A model generated the notes under the pieces. That model was not told the origin of the DNA and searched no databases. It was given only the letters and a program-made list of their open reading frames with translations. The position numbers and the translations under genes were made by a program. Positions 10,344 through 17,851 of a stretch of 64,000 bases of DNA are shown here, one piece after another (the stretch's first letter is position 1; each line of letters begins with the position of its first letter). This DNA is from Plastoroseomonas hellenica (GTDB taxonomy: Bacteria; Pseudomonadota; Alphaproteobacteria; Acetobacterales; Acetobacteraceae), in the NCBI RefSeq assembly GCF_018129085.1, contig NZ_JAAGBB010000009.1, forward strand, positions 1-64,000, written 5' to 3'.

Positions 10344-11516
10344 ATGCCTGTGCACAACCGGATCGCCGACCTGCTGCCGGACATGACCGCATGGCGGCGC
10401 GACATCCATGCGAATCCCGAACTTGGATTCGAGGAGCATCGCACCAGCGCCATCGTCGCCGAGAAGCTGGAAAGCTGGGGCATCGAGGTGCATCGCGGCA
10501 TCGCCGGCACCGGCGTGGTGGGCGTGCTACGCAACGGCACCTCCGATAAAGGCATTGGTCTGCGCGCGGACATGGATTGCCTGCCGATGACCGAGACCAA
10601 CGGCCTGCCGCATGCGTCCACGGTCCCGGGGCGGATGCATGCCTGCGGGCATGACGGACACACCGCGACGCTGCTTGGCGCCGCGAAGTACCTCGCTGAA
10701 TCCCGGAACTTCGATGGCGTGGTGCATTTCATCTTCCAGCCGGCGGAGGAGGGCGGCGGCGGCGGCCGGGTGATGGTCGAGGAAGGGCTGTTCGACCGCT
10801 TCCCTTGCGATTCGGTCTTCGCCCTTCACAACGATCCGGCGCTGAAGGTGGGCGAGGCCTCGGTCGTCGCGGGCACCGTGCTGGCAGCCTCCGACCGGTT
10901 CTGGATCACGGTGGACGGCGTCGGCGGCCATGCCTCGCGCCCCCATCAATGCGTCGATCCGCTGTTCGTGGGCTCGCAGATCGTGGTCGCCCTGCAGTCG
11001 CTGGTGGCGCGAGCGGTGGATCCGCTGCGCAGCGCGGTGGTGAGCGTGACGCAGTTCCACGCGGGTTCCGCCATGAACGTGATCGCGGAGACGGCGGAGC
11101 TGCGCGGCACGGTGCGCACTCTGCTGCCCGAGGAGCGGGACCTGGTCGAGGCCGGCATGACCCGCATCGTGGAAGGCATCGCATCGGCGCATGGCGCCAC
11201 CGCGACGATCCGCTATCAGCGCGGCTACCCGCCGACGATGAACGACGCGGCGCAGACCGAGCGCGCGGCGCTGGCCGCCGCCCGCGTGCTGGGCGAGCGC
11301 CACGTGATCCGGGAGCGGCCGCCGATGATGGGCGCCGAGGATTTCTCCTACATGCTGCTCCAGCGCCCCGGTTGCTTCGTGCGGCTGGGCCAGGCGGGCG
11401 CGGACAAGGGGAGCGTGCCGGTGCACAACCCGAAATACGACTTCAACGACGACATCCTGCCCCTCGGTGCCAGCTTCTTCGCGAGCATCGTCGAGCAGGA
11501 ATTGCCGCGGGGATGA
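10344..11516 (+). CDS. M20D family amidohydrolase (hippurate/amino-acid amide hydrolase type)
   Basis: This 390-residue enzyme shows the M20D pattern. It starts with an N-terminal WRRDIHANPELGFEE, then RADMDCLPM and the metal-binding ACGHDGHTA. The catalytic-base/metal stretch QPAEEGGGGG follows, then GGHASRPHQCVDP in the dimerisation domain and MGAEDFSYML near the end. Relatives hydrolyse N-acyl amino acids such as hippurate, acetyl-amino acids or IAA conjugates; the substrate cannot be fixed from sequence. The ATG at 10344 gives the normal family N-terminus; the longer frame adds an Arg-rich stretch without similarity to the family. It diverges from ivd. The last codons lie inside a 26-bp tandem duplication. 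Confidence 0.88.
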   Translation: MPVHNRIADLLPDMTAWRRDIHANPELGFEEHRTSAIVAEKLESWGIEVHRGIAGTGVVGVLRNGTSDKGIGLRADMDCLPMTETNGLPHASTVPGRMHACGHDGHTATLLGAAKYLAESRNFDGVVHFIFQPAEEGGGGGRVMVEEGLFDRFPCDSVFALHNDPALKVGEASVVAGTVLAASDRFWITVDGVGGHASRPHQCVDPLFVGSQIVVALQSLVARAVDPLRSAVVSVTQFHAGSAMNVIAETAELRGTVRTLLPEERDLVEAGMTRIVEGIASAHGATATIRYQRGYPPTMNDAAQTERAALAAARVLGERHVIRERPPMMGAEDFSYMLLQRPGCFVRLGQAGADKGSVPVHNPKYDFNDDILPLGASFFASIVEQELPRG

Positions 11517-11547
11517 GGTTGCAGGAACTGCCGCGGGGATAAGATTG
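11496..11547 (+). repeat. 26-bp tandem duplication spanning the stop codon
   Basis: The segment 11496-11521, encoding the final QELPRG and stop of the M20 gene, is followed directly by a copy at 11522-11547 with three base changes (caggaattgc versus caggaactgc at the start). The second copy is untranslated. Confidence 0.9.
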
Positions 11548-11612
11548 CAGAAGGCGCGGGAAGGCGGAGCCCTCTGGCGCGCGCCGGCCTGCCCTGGCAC
11601 CGTCCCTTCCCT

Positions 11613-13409
11613 ATGCCCCGCCGCAACGATTCGCCGGACGGCCCGACGCCGCTGCTGCCCATCGCGCTGCTCCTGGCGCTGGTCTTCCTCCATTGGCGCA
11701 TCGCGGCGGCGCCGGACGGCTTCCTCACCACCGGCGAGATGGCCGATCCCGATGCCTGGACGCGGTCGCTTCGCGTGCTGGCGCTGTATCTGGGCGCCGC
11801 GTGGCAGGATCCGATATTATCAGCGCTTTCGGCGCCGGACGGGCTGTCGCTGCATTGGACGCGGCCGCTCGACATCCTGATCCTGGCGCCGGCCTGGCTC
11901 GCCATGCGCCTCGGGGTCGATCCTCGGGACGCCATCCTATGGTCGGGCGCCTGGGTATCCCCGGTGCTGCACGCGGTGGCGCTCCTGCTCAGCGCCTGGG
12001 CGGCGCGCCCCCTCTGGCCCGGCATCGGCGCCTGGATCACCTGCGTTCTGCTGATGAGCAGCTGGGCCGTGCTTGGCTACAGCATGCCCGGGCGGGCCGA
12101 TCACCACACCTTGCTGCTGGTCGCGGCCCTGCTGACGCTCGGCGCCGGCATGCGTGCCGCGGTGGACGAGCATCGCGGCCAACAGGCCTGGCTGGCCGGG
12201 ATCGCCGGCGGCTTCGGCGTCTGGGTGAGCCCGGAAGCGATGCTGACGGTAGCGCCGCTTCTGGCCGGCTTAGGCTTGGCCTGGCTGATCGCCTGGGACG
12301 GCAAGCGGCTGGCATTGCAGGGCGCGCGGGTCGCCCTGGGACTGGCGCTCATGCTGGCGCTGGCGATCGCGACGGAGCGGCCGATCGCCGAATGGGGGCT
12401 GGCGGAGCCGGACAAGGTCTCCGTGCAGCACCTCGCCATCGCCGGCGCAGCCGCGGCCTGCTTCCTGCTGGCGGCACCGCTTGGGCGCCTGGTGCCCTGG
12501 GCCCGCGTCCCGGCCGGGCTGCTGCTGGCGGGGGCGGCCGGCTATGCACTGCTGCGGCTATGGCCGGACCTGCTGCGCGGGTCGTTGGGCGGCGCCGATG
12601 CGGGGGCGGTGGCGCTGCTGTTGCCGAACGTGCAGGAGATGCAGCCGGTCCGCTTCGGAACCAGGGAGCAGATCGGCGATGCGCTCTGGGTAATGGGGAC
12701 GGTGCCCTTCGCGGTGCTGACGCTGCTGCTGGGCCTGGAATTCGCCGGCTGGGCACGCAGCGGGCGATGGCGCGCGGCGCTGATCGTGGCACTGGCGCTG
12801 GTCGCGGGAACCGGGGCGTCGCTGATGGCCCGGCGCTTCGCGCTCGATCTCGCACCGCCGGCGGCGATCGGGGCGGCCGGGCTGCTGATCCTCCTCGGAC
12901 GGCTGCTGATGGGTGCGGCGCGCCTGATAATTTGTGCGGTCTTCGCCGCAATGCTGTTCGGATTGCCCTTCGTGGCGCCACTGCTGACGACGTCCGAGGC
13001 CGTATCGGCGCGCGGTTGCCCGGTGCCCGCGCTCGCGCGCTTCCTGTCGGCGGCCCCGCCCGCACCCCCGGGGTCGGTGATGCTGTCCGACAGCTTGAAT
13101 ATCGGGCCCGAACTCGCCTGGCGCACGCCCTTCCGGCAGGTGGCCGCGCCCTATCATCGCGGGGGCGCGGCGCTGCTCGACCTCAGCGCCGTCTTCGCGG
13201 CGACGGATGACGCGGAGGCCATGCGCGTGCTGGCGCGGCGGCAGGTGCGGCTGGTGCTGCTCTGCCGGGACACGCCGCCGCTCGGCTCCCCCTGGCCGGA
13301 GGAGTCGCTGCGCCGGCGGCTGCTGGCCGGGGAGCGGCCCGATGGCTGGACCGAGCTTCCATTGCCATCGGAAGTCTCGTCATCTTACCTTTTGTTTATA
13401 CTGAATTGA
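11613..13409 (+). CDS. Polytopic GT-C/STT3-like membrane protein
   Basis: This 598-residue protein has about 12-13 hydrophobic segments over residues 12-470 and a soluble C-terminal domain. An acidic loop after the first segment (GEMADPDAWTRSLRVL, about 38-53) and a second-loop GRADHH (about 160) resemble the D-x-D and DDE/DHH-type loops of STT3/AglB oligosaccharyltransferases and other GT-C enzymes. The C-terminal 130 residues follow the STT3 plan: SDSLNIGPELAWRTPFRQVAAPYHRGG, then a helix on a missing-residue or low-oxygen-like theme. By inference it is a lipid-linked sugar transferase or a hydrolase-like relative. Substrate and acceptor are unknown. A weak AT-rich stretch near the end (13390-13405) may hold the promoter of the next gene. 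Confidence 0.6.
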   Translation: MPRRNDSPDGPTPLLPIALLLALVFLHWRIAAAPDGFLTTGEMADPDAWTRSLRVLALYLGAAWQDPILSALSAPDGLSLHWTRPLDILILAPAWLAMRLGVDPRDAILWSGAWVSPVLHAVALLLSAWAARPLWPGIGAWITCVLLMSSWAVLGYSMPGRADHHTLLLVAALLTLGAGMRAAVDEHRGQQAWLAGIAGGFGVWVSPEAMLTVAPLLAGLGLAWLIAWDGKRLALQGARVALGLALMLALAIATERPIAEWGLAEPDKVSVQHLAIAGAAAACFLLAAPLGRLVPWARVPAGLLLAGAAGYALLRLWPDLLRGSLGGADAGAVALLLPNVQEMQPVRFGTREQIGDALWVMGTVPFAVLTLLLGLEFAGWARSGRWRAALIVALALVAGTGASLMARRFALDLAPPAAIGAAGLLILLGRLLMGAARLIICAVFAAMLFGLPFVAPLLTTSEAVSARGCPVPALARFLSAAPPAPPGSVMLSDSLNIGPELAWRTPFRQVAAPYHRGGAALLDLSAVFAATDDAEAMRVLARRQVRLVLLCRDTPPLGSPWPEESLRRRLLAGERPDGWTELPLPSEVSSSYLLFILN

Positions 13410-13530
13410 TGCAGTGCAGCATGGACGGGTTTTCATGTAACGGAATGCTGCAGGTGACCTGATTTCGGCGAAGATGCCCCAGGCGGCCTGCCCATCCTGG
13501 GACGGGTCGTTGCCAGGGGATTTGCCGATC

Positions 13531-13770
13531 ATGCGCAAGCTGTTTCTCGCGTCGCTGGGCCTGCTGGGCCTGGCCGCCGTTTCGGGTGTGTCCACGCCCG
13601 CCGCCGCCGCTTCCTTCACCAATGGCCTGCTGCTGCCGGTCGCGGCCCCCGCGCCGATGGTCGAGCATGCCGCGCCGGTGCGGGACCAGATGACCGTCGC
13701 GCAGGACCAGTCCGATGCGCGCCGCCATCGCCGCCCGCGCCGCCATGTGCGCCGGATCGTGCGCCGCTGA
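13531..13770 (+). CDS. Small secreted basic protein
   Basis: This 79-residue protein starts at the ATG at 13531 (MRKLFLASLGLLGLAAVSG...). It has a classical signal peptide with cleavage expected after the PAAAA stretch near residue 26. The mature part (about 50 residues) has a short hydrophobic/Pro segment (FTNGLLLPVAAPAPMVEHAAP), then a strongly basic C-terminal tail of Arg and His (DARRHRRPRRHVRRIVRR). There are no cysteines and no enzyme motifs. The upstream AGGGGA (13515-13520) is the likely ribosome site. It stands alone between a 121-bp upstream gap and a strong terminator, so it is probably a single-gene transcript. The function is unknown; an envelope-binding, polyanion-binding or antimicrobial-like peptide would fit the charge. 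Confidence 0.65.
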   Translation: MRKLFLASLGLLGLAAVSGVSTPAAAASFTNGLLLPVAAPAPMVEHAAPVRDQMTVAQDQSDARRHRRPRRHVRRIVRR

Positions 13771-13791
13771 GGCGAGCGGCATCGCGCCACA

Positions 13792-13836
13792 CGAAGGGGC
13801 GGTGGCCGGGGGAGGCCGCCGCCCCTTCGCTTTTTT
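13792..13836 (+). terminator. Strong intrinsic terminator
   Basis: A 16-bp stem (13792-13807 with 13814-13829, one G-T pair) is followed by TTTTTT at 13831-13836. It ends the transcript of the small secreted protein gene. Confidence 0.93.
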
Positions 13837-13909
13837 CGGCCCTCGTTAGGCGAGTAACTTTGCCTCTTCAGTGATGCCACCGGAGCAGGATCTGCTCTAG
13901 GATCGGCGC

Positions 13910-14788
13910 ATGACCGACGCTGCCACCCCACGCCCCGAGGTCACCGCCTTCTTTGACCAGGCCACCAACACGGTGAGCTATGTCGTGAAGGACCCCGCCT
14001 CCTCCGCCTGCGCCATCGTGGATCCGGTGCTCGATATCGACTACGCGGCCGGGCGCCTCACCTATGAGAGCGCCGAACGCCTCATCGCCTTCGTGCGCGC
14101 GCATGGCCTGCAACTCGAGTGGCTGATCGAGACGCATGTGCATGCGGACCACCTCTCCGCCGCGCCCTATATCCAGGACCGGCTGGGCGGGCTGATCGGC
14201 ATCGGCGCCGAGATCACCGTGGTGCAGGAGGTGTTCGGCAAGGTCTTCAACGAAGGCACCGAGTTCCGCCGCGACGGCAGCCAGTTCGACCGGCTATTCC
14301 TGGATGGCGACCGCTACATGATCGGCGGCATGGAAGCGACGACGCTGCACACGCCCGGGCATACGCCGGCCTGCATGACGCATGTGGTGGGCGATGCGGC
14401 CTTCGTGGGCGATACGCTGTTCATGCCGGATGGCGGCACCGCGCGCGCCGATTTCCCGGGCGGCGACGCGCATGCGTTGTACCACTCGATCCGCCGCATC
14501 CTGGCCCTACCGGACGCGACGCGGCTCTTCATGTGCCACGACTACGCGCCCGGCGGGCGCGAGTTCCGCTGGGAGACGACGGTCGCCGAGGAACGGGCGA
14601 ACAACATCCATGTCCGCGACGGCGTCACCGAGGAGGAATTCGTGACGCTGCGCATGGCGCGCGACGCGTCGCTCTCGGCACCGAAGCTCATCATCCCGTC
14701 CATTCAGGTGAACATGCGGGCGGGAGAGCTGCCGCCGCCCGATGCCGACGGGCGACGGTTCCTCAAGGTACCCCTGCAGGGGCTGTAG
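13910..14788 (+). CDS. MBL-fold hydrolase, persulfide dioxygenase (ETHE1/Blh)-like
   Basis: This 292-residue metallo-beta-lactamase-fold protein carries the metal motif THVHADH (His76, His78, Asp80, His81). It then has LHTPGHTPACMTHVVGDAAFVGDTLFMPDGGTARADFPGG and a late FMCHDY. The sequence around the second histidine and the DFPGG stretch match the ETHE1/Blh group of glutathione-persulfide dioxygenases, which use one Fe(II) to oxidise GSSH to sulfite during sulfide detoxification. Its length suits the longer bacterial Blh form without a rhodanese fusion. No BigR-type repressor lies beside it. The TAG stop begins the structured element at 14786. Confidence 0.82.
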   Translation: MTDAATPRPEVTAFFDQATNTVSYVVKDPASSACAIVDPVLDIDYAAGRLTYESAERLIAFVRAHGLQLEWLIETHVHADHLSAAPYIQDRLGGLIGIGAEITVVQEVFGKVFNEGTEFRRDGSQFDRLFLDGDRYMIGGMEATTLHTPGHTPACMTHVVGDAAFVGDTLFMPDGGTARADFPGGDAHALYHSIRRILALPDATRLFMCHDYAPGGREFRWETTVAEERANNIHVRDGVTEEEFVTLRMARDASLSAPKLIIPSIQVNMRAGELPPPDADGRRFLKVPLQGL

Positions 14789-14891
14789 CGCGTGACGACT
14801 TGAGGCGGATACGCCGAAAAATCTGCGTCACGCGATCAGACAACGAGCCAGGGCATGATGCGTGAGCGCTTGCGAGCGCATCATGCCCTGG
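14786..14891 (+). repeat. 106-bp structured intergenic element, family 2, copy C
   Basis: This element begins at the TAG stop of the preceding gene. Hairpin 1 has a 9-bp outer stem (14789-14797 with 14826-14834) enclosing a small GGCG/CGCC hairpin and a run of five A. Hairpin 2 is a perfect 15-bp stem (14848-14862 with 14877-14891) around a 14-base loop. The reverse complement of 53032-53137 matches at about 80%, with compensatory changes in both hairpins. There is no T-run, so it is not a standard terminator. Confidence 0.85.
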
Positions 14892-14923
14892 GACGGTTTC
14901 CTCTGGAACGGTTTCCCCGCCGC

Positions 14924-15310
14924 TCAGTCCTTCAGCTCGGTCGGAACCTGGCCGCCATTCTCGGCGAGCTTGGTCATGACCTGGCGGTGCAGCCAGATGT
15001 TCATCGCGGCGCTGTCGTTCATGTCGCCGCTGAAGTGCAGCTCCTGCGCCAGCGCCTTGCGGTTCTCGAGTGCGCTGTCGAGGCCGAGGAGCTTCATCAG
15101 GTCGACGATGGAATGGCGCCAGTCGAGCTTCTGCCCGGCCTTCGACGCCAGCCCATCGAGAATCGCGGCGACATCCACCGGCGCGCCGGCCGGAGCTGCC
15201 GCTGGAGCCGCAGCCGGCGCTGCCGCCGGGGCCCCTGCGGCAGCGGGCGTTACGGCGGCAGCTTCGCGGGTACCGAAAATGCGGGAAACGATCGAACCGA
15301 AGATGCTCAT
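14924..15310 (-). CDS. DUF3597 domain protein
   Basis: A 128-residue protein starts at the ATG at 15310 (MSIFGSIVSRIFG...), the usual N-terminus of the DUF3597 family. An Ala/Pro-rich linker (about residues 18-48) separates it from the folded C-terminal domain: PVDVAAILDGLA, KLDWRHSIVDLMKLLGLDSALENRKALAQEL and WLHRQVMTKLAENGG. This has the look of a small helical domain that relatives share with peptidoglycan-binding or LysM proteins. The role is unknown; it is probably a periplasmic or cytoplasmic accessory. The gap 15311-15554 upstream is the longest featureless stretch in this part. It should hold the promoter, but I see no clear boxes. Confidence 0.8.
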   Translation of the reverse strand: MSIFGSIVSRIFGTREAAAVTPAAAGAPAAAPAAAPAAAPAGAPVDVAAILDGLASKAGQKLDWRHSIVDLMKLLGLDSALENRKALAQELHFSGDMNDSAAMNIWLHRQVMTKLAENGGQVPTELKD

Positions 15311-15554
15311 GGGACTGCTCCTGCCGATCCGGGACCCGGGAATCGGATGCGCCGGCAATACACGCCACGGGCCGATCAGACATCGGACAATCGCGACGCG
15401 GTGCCGGCAAACTAGGAGGAGCGTCGCGTTGCTGTCGACGTGAACCGGCGCCGAAACGGGTTTTGCCGCAGTTCTTTCACGATTGTGACCTGATCGCGCC
15501 GGCGCGCCGTCTCACCCAAGGTCATCTCGCAGGCTGATGCCTTCGAGCCCTTTC

Positions 15555-16574
15555 CTACTCCACCCGCACCGCGGCCGCCCGCACCAGCGCCGGCCAACGG
15601 GCCGCTTCGCGGCGGACATGGGTGCCGAATTCGGCCGGGCCATGGCCGGTCACTTCGAAGCCCTGGCGGATCAGGCCATCGCGCACCTCGGACGTCGCCA
15701 GCGCCTTGGCGGTCTCCTCTGCGAGACGGGCGACGATGGCCTCCGGCGTATGGGCCGGCACCAGCAGGCCCTGCCAGGTGACCACGTCGAAGCCGGGATA
15801 GCCACTCTCGGCGACGGTCGGAATCTCGGGCAGGGCGGTGCTGCGGGTGGCGCCGGTCATCGCGACGGCGCGCAGGCGGCCGCTGCGGATGTGCTCGATG
15901 GCGGCCGGCAAGGTGACGAAGAGGGCATCCACATGTCCGGCGACGACATCGAGCACGGCGGGGCCGCCGCCGCGATAAGGCACATGGGTGTAGGTGACCC
16001 CGGCTTCGCGGGCGAAGAGGGCGCCGGCGAGATGCCCGATCGAACCATTGCCCTGGGAGGCGACGGTGAGCGCGCCATTCGCCGCGCGCGCGGCGGCGAC
16101 GAAGCCGGCGACGTCCCGCACGGGGCTCGCGGGGTTCACGACCAGCACCTGCGGCGCACGCACCAGCTCGATCACCGCGGTGAAGTCCTGCACGGGATCG
16201 AAGCCGACGCGCGGGTAGAGGGATGGGTTGATGGTCAGCGGGTCGGAGCCGACGAGGATGGTCAGCCCATCCGGCCGGGCGCGGGCCACCAGCTCGAAGG
16301 CGATGTTGCTGCCGGCGCCGGTATGGTTCTCGGCGACCACCGGCTGGCCGAGCGCGGGCTGGATGGCCCGGGCGATGGTGCGGCCCAGAATGTCGAGGCT
16401 GCCGCCCGGCGCCACCGGCACGATGACCCTGACGGCGCGCTCCGGCGCCCAGGCATGAGCGGCGGCAGAGGGAAGAATGCCGGCCTGTGCGGCGCCCTGG
16501 GCGCGGGCGGCGGCAGGGACAAGCAGGGTGGCGGCGGCGCCCAGCAGGGCGCGGCGGCGGAGAACAGCGGTCAC
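15555..16574 (-). CDS. Bug/TctC family tripartite tricarboxylate transporter substrate-binding protein
   Basis: This 339-residue periplasmic binding protein has a signal peptide with a twin-arginine-like start (LRRRALLGAAATLLVPAAARA) and the Bug signatures. These are PERAVRVIVPVAPGGSLDILGR, PVVAENHTGAGSNIAFELVARARPDG, YTHVPYRGGGPAVLDVVAGHVD and LPEIPTVAESGYPGFD. Ligands of the family are carboxylates bound through two water-bridged loops; the ligand here is unknown. The GTG at 16574 is chosen because it starts the signal peptide, although it lacks a convincing ribosome site; the longer frame from 16682 has no signal peptide at its N-terminus. It is an orphan, with no TctA/TctB beside it. It diverges from the Lrp-type regulator. 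Confidence 0.88.
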   Translation of the reverse strand: MTAVLRRRALLGAAATLLVPAAARAQGAAQAGILPSAAAHAWAPERAVRVIVPVAPGGSLDILGRTIARAIQPALGQPVVAENHTGAGSNIAFELVARARPDGLTILVGSDPLTINPSLYPRVGFDPVQDFTAVIELVRAPQVLVVNPASPVRDVAGFVAAARAANGALTVASQGNGSIGHLAGALFAREAGVTYTHVPYRGGGPAVLDVVAGHVDALFVTLPAAIEHIRSGRLRAVAMTGATRSTALPEIPTVAESGYPGFDVVTWQGLLVPAHTPEAIVARLAEETAKALATSEVRDGLIRQGFEVTGHGPAEFGTHVRREAARWPALVRAAAVRVE

Positions 16575-16687
16575 GAGAAGGGATTCCCAGCGAGAGTCTT
16601 GGAATATCCTTCTTTCAGATCGGAAAAATCGTGCAAGAGAAAGATTTTCTTGCCATTCTTGGCGCCAGACTTGGAGAATCAACCCCC
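16575..16687. promoter_or_regulatory. AT-rich divergent control region, possible Lrp-type operator
   Basis: This 113-bp region between the Bug and Lrp-family genes is much richer in A and T than its surroundings. It contains the inverted repeat GAAAAATC (16623-16630) with GATTTTC (16643-16649) and an overlapping CAAGA...TCTTG palindrome (16634-16652). Lrp/AsnC proteins usually bind such AT-rich partial palindromes next to their own gene. The assignment is an inference. Confidence 0.5.
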
Positions 16688-17158
16688 ATGCCGCCAGCCG
16701 CGGAGCTTGACCATATCGACCGCGCGATCCTGCGCCTGATCCAACGCGACGCCTCGCTCTCGCTGGCCGAGATCGCGAAGGAGGTCAGGCTGACGCCCAC
16801 GCCCTGCTGGAAACGGATCCGGCGCATGGAACAGGCGGGCGTCGTCACCGGCCGTGTCGCGCTGGTGGAGCCGGCGGCAGTCGGGCTCGACGTCTCGGTC
16901 TTCGTCGCGATCGAGACGGGTGACCATTCCGCGGATTGGATCGATCGCTTCGCCGCGACGGTTGCGAAGATGCCCCAGGTGCTCGCCTGCTGGCGGCTCG
17001 GCGGCGATGTGGACTACCTGCTGCATGTCGTGGTGTCCGACATGGCGGCCTTCGATGCCTTCTATCGCCGCCTGACCGCGGAGGTGCCAAGCCTGCGCAA
17101 GGTGACCAGCCGTTTCGCCATGGAGCGGGTCAAGGACACGACAGCGCTACCGATTTGA
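16688..17158 (+). CDS. Lrp/AsnC family transcriptional regulator
   Basis: This 156-residue protein has an N-terminal winged helix-turn-helix (LDHIDRAILRLIQRDASLSLAEIAKEVRLTPTPCWKRIRRMEQAGVV, about 7-55) and the RAM/AsnC effector-binding domain (about 65-150, with LACWRLGGDVDYLLHVVVSDMAAFDAFYRRL). Members form octamers or dimers, sense amino acids and control nearby transport or metabolism genes. Here the natural target is the divergent Bug gene and perhaps itself. The ATG at 16688 is chosen because the domain starts within seven residues; upstream in-frame sequence is the AT-rich control region. Confidence 0.92.
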   Translation: MPPAAELDHIDRAILRLIQRDASLSLAEIAKEVRLTPTPCWKRIRRMEQAGVVTGRVALVEPAAVGLDVSVFVAIETGDHSADWIDRFAATVAKMPQVLACWRLGGDVDYLLHVVVSDMAAFDAFYRRLTAEVPSLRKVTSRFAMERVKDTTALPI

Positions 17159-17163
17159 CTCTG

Positions 17164-17190
17164 TTGGCGGCGCGATGGGGGCGTTAGAAT
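17164..17190 (+). promoter_or_regulatory. Possible promoter giving a leaderless rpe transcript
   Basis: TAGAAT at 17185-17190 is a good -10 box. A -35-like TTGGCG lies at 17164-17169, though the spacer of 15 is short. Transcription would start near 17197, right at the GTG of rpe (17198), and there is no purine-rich ribosome site before the GTG. Confidence 0.45.
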
Positions 17191-17197
17191 CAGCACT

Positions 17198-17851
17198 GTG
17201 TCCAAATCTGTGCGAATCGCCCCATCCCTGCTCGCCGCCGACTTCACCCGTTTGGGAGAGGAGGTCGCCGCGATCGCGGCTGCCGGCGCCGACTGGCTGC
17301 ATCTCGACATCATGGACGGCCATTTCGTGCCGAACATCAGCTTCGGTCCCACGATCGTGAAGGCGCTGCGGCCGAAGAGTGCACTGCCCTTCGACGTGCA
17401 TCTGATGATCGCGCCCGCCGATCCCTACCTTGCCGCTTTCGCCGAAGCAGGCGCCGACTGGATCAGCCTGCATCCGGAAGCCGGGCCGCATCTGCACCGC
17501 TCCTTGCAGACGATTCGGGCACTCGGCAAGAAGGCGGGCGTCGTGCTGAACCCGGCGACGCCGATCGAGGCCGTGTCGCAGGTGCTGGACCTGACGGACC
17601 TGATCCTGGTGATGTCGGTCAACCCGGGCTTCGGTGGACAAGGCTTCATTCGCAGCCAGCTCACGAAGATCGCGGCGTTGCGGGGCATGATCGATGCCTC
17701 CGGCCATGAGATCCGGCTGCAGGTCGATGGCGGCGTGACGGCGGAGACGGCGCCGCTCTGCATCCAGGCCGGCGCCGATGTGCTCGTCGCGGGGACGGCG
17801 GTGTTCGGCAGGCCCGACTACGCCACCGCCATCGCAGGGCTCCGGGGATGA
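17198..17851 (+). CDS. rpe: Ribulose-phosphate 3-epimerase
   Basis: A 217-residue TIM-barrel enzyme that interconverts ribulose-5-phosphate and xylulose-5-phosphate in the pentose phosphate pathway. It shows [10 protein letters not shown] at the N-terminus, [19 protein letters not shown] with the metal-binding His and Asp (about 34-40), FDVHLMI with the second metal His, the catalytic/metal [10 protein letters not shown], and LQVDGGV with the second catalytic Asp. Length is normal. It starts with GTG and has no ribosome site, consistent with the promoter box immediately upstream. It is the first gene of a run that overlaps base by base with the next two genes. Confidence 0.95.
   Translation: MSKSVRIAPSLLAADFTRLGEEVAAIAAAGADWLHLDIMDGHFVPNISFGPTIVKALRPKSALPFDVHLMIAPADPYLAAFAEAGADWISLHPEAGPHLHRSLQTIRALGKKAGVVLNPATPIEAVSQVLDLTDLILVMSVNPGFGGQGFIRSQLTKIAALRGMIDASGHEIRLQVDGGVTAETAPLCIQAGADVLVAGTAVFGRPDYATAIAGLRG

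Noticed and set aside
13380-13530. TATACT at 13397-13402 as a promoter and TGCAGCAT...ATGCTGCA (13415-13452) as an operator for the small secreted protein gene
   Set aside because: No -35 box lies at a suitable distance and the inverted repeat has a 22-base spacer; the evidence is too weak to list as a feature.
16575-16682. A longer start (16682) for the Bug gene
   Set aside because: It would put about 36 charged residues before the signal peptide and read through the AT-rich control region shared with the Lrp gene.
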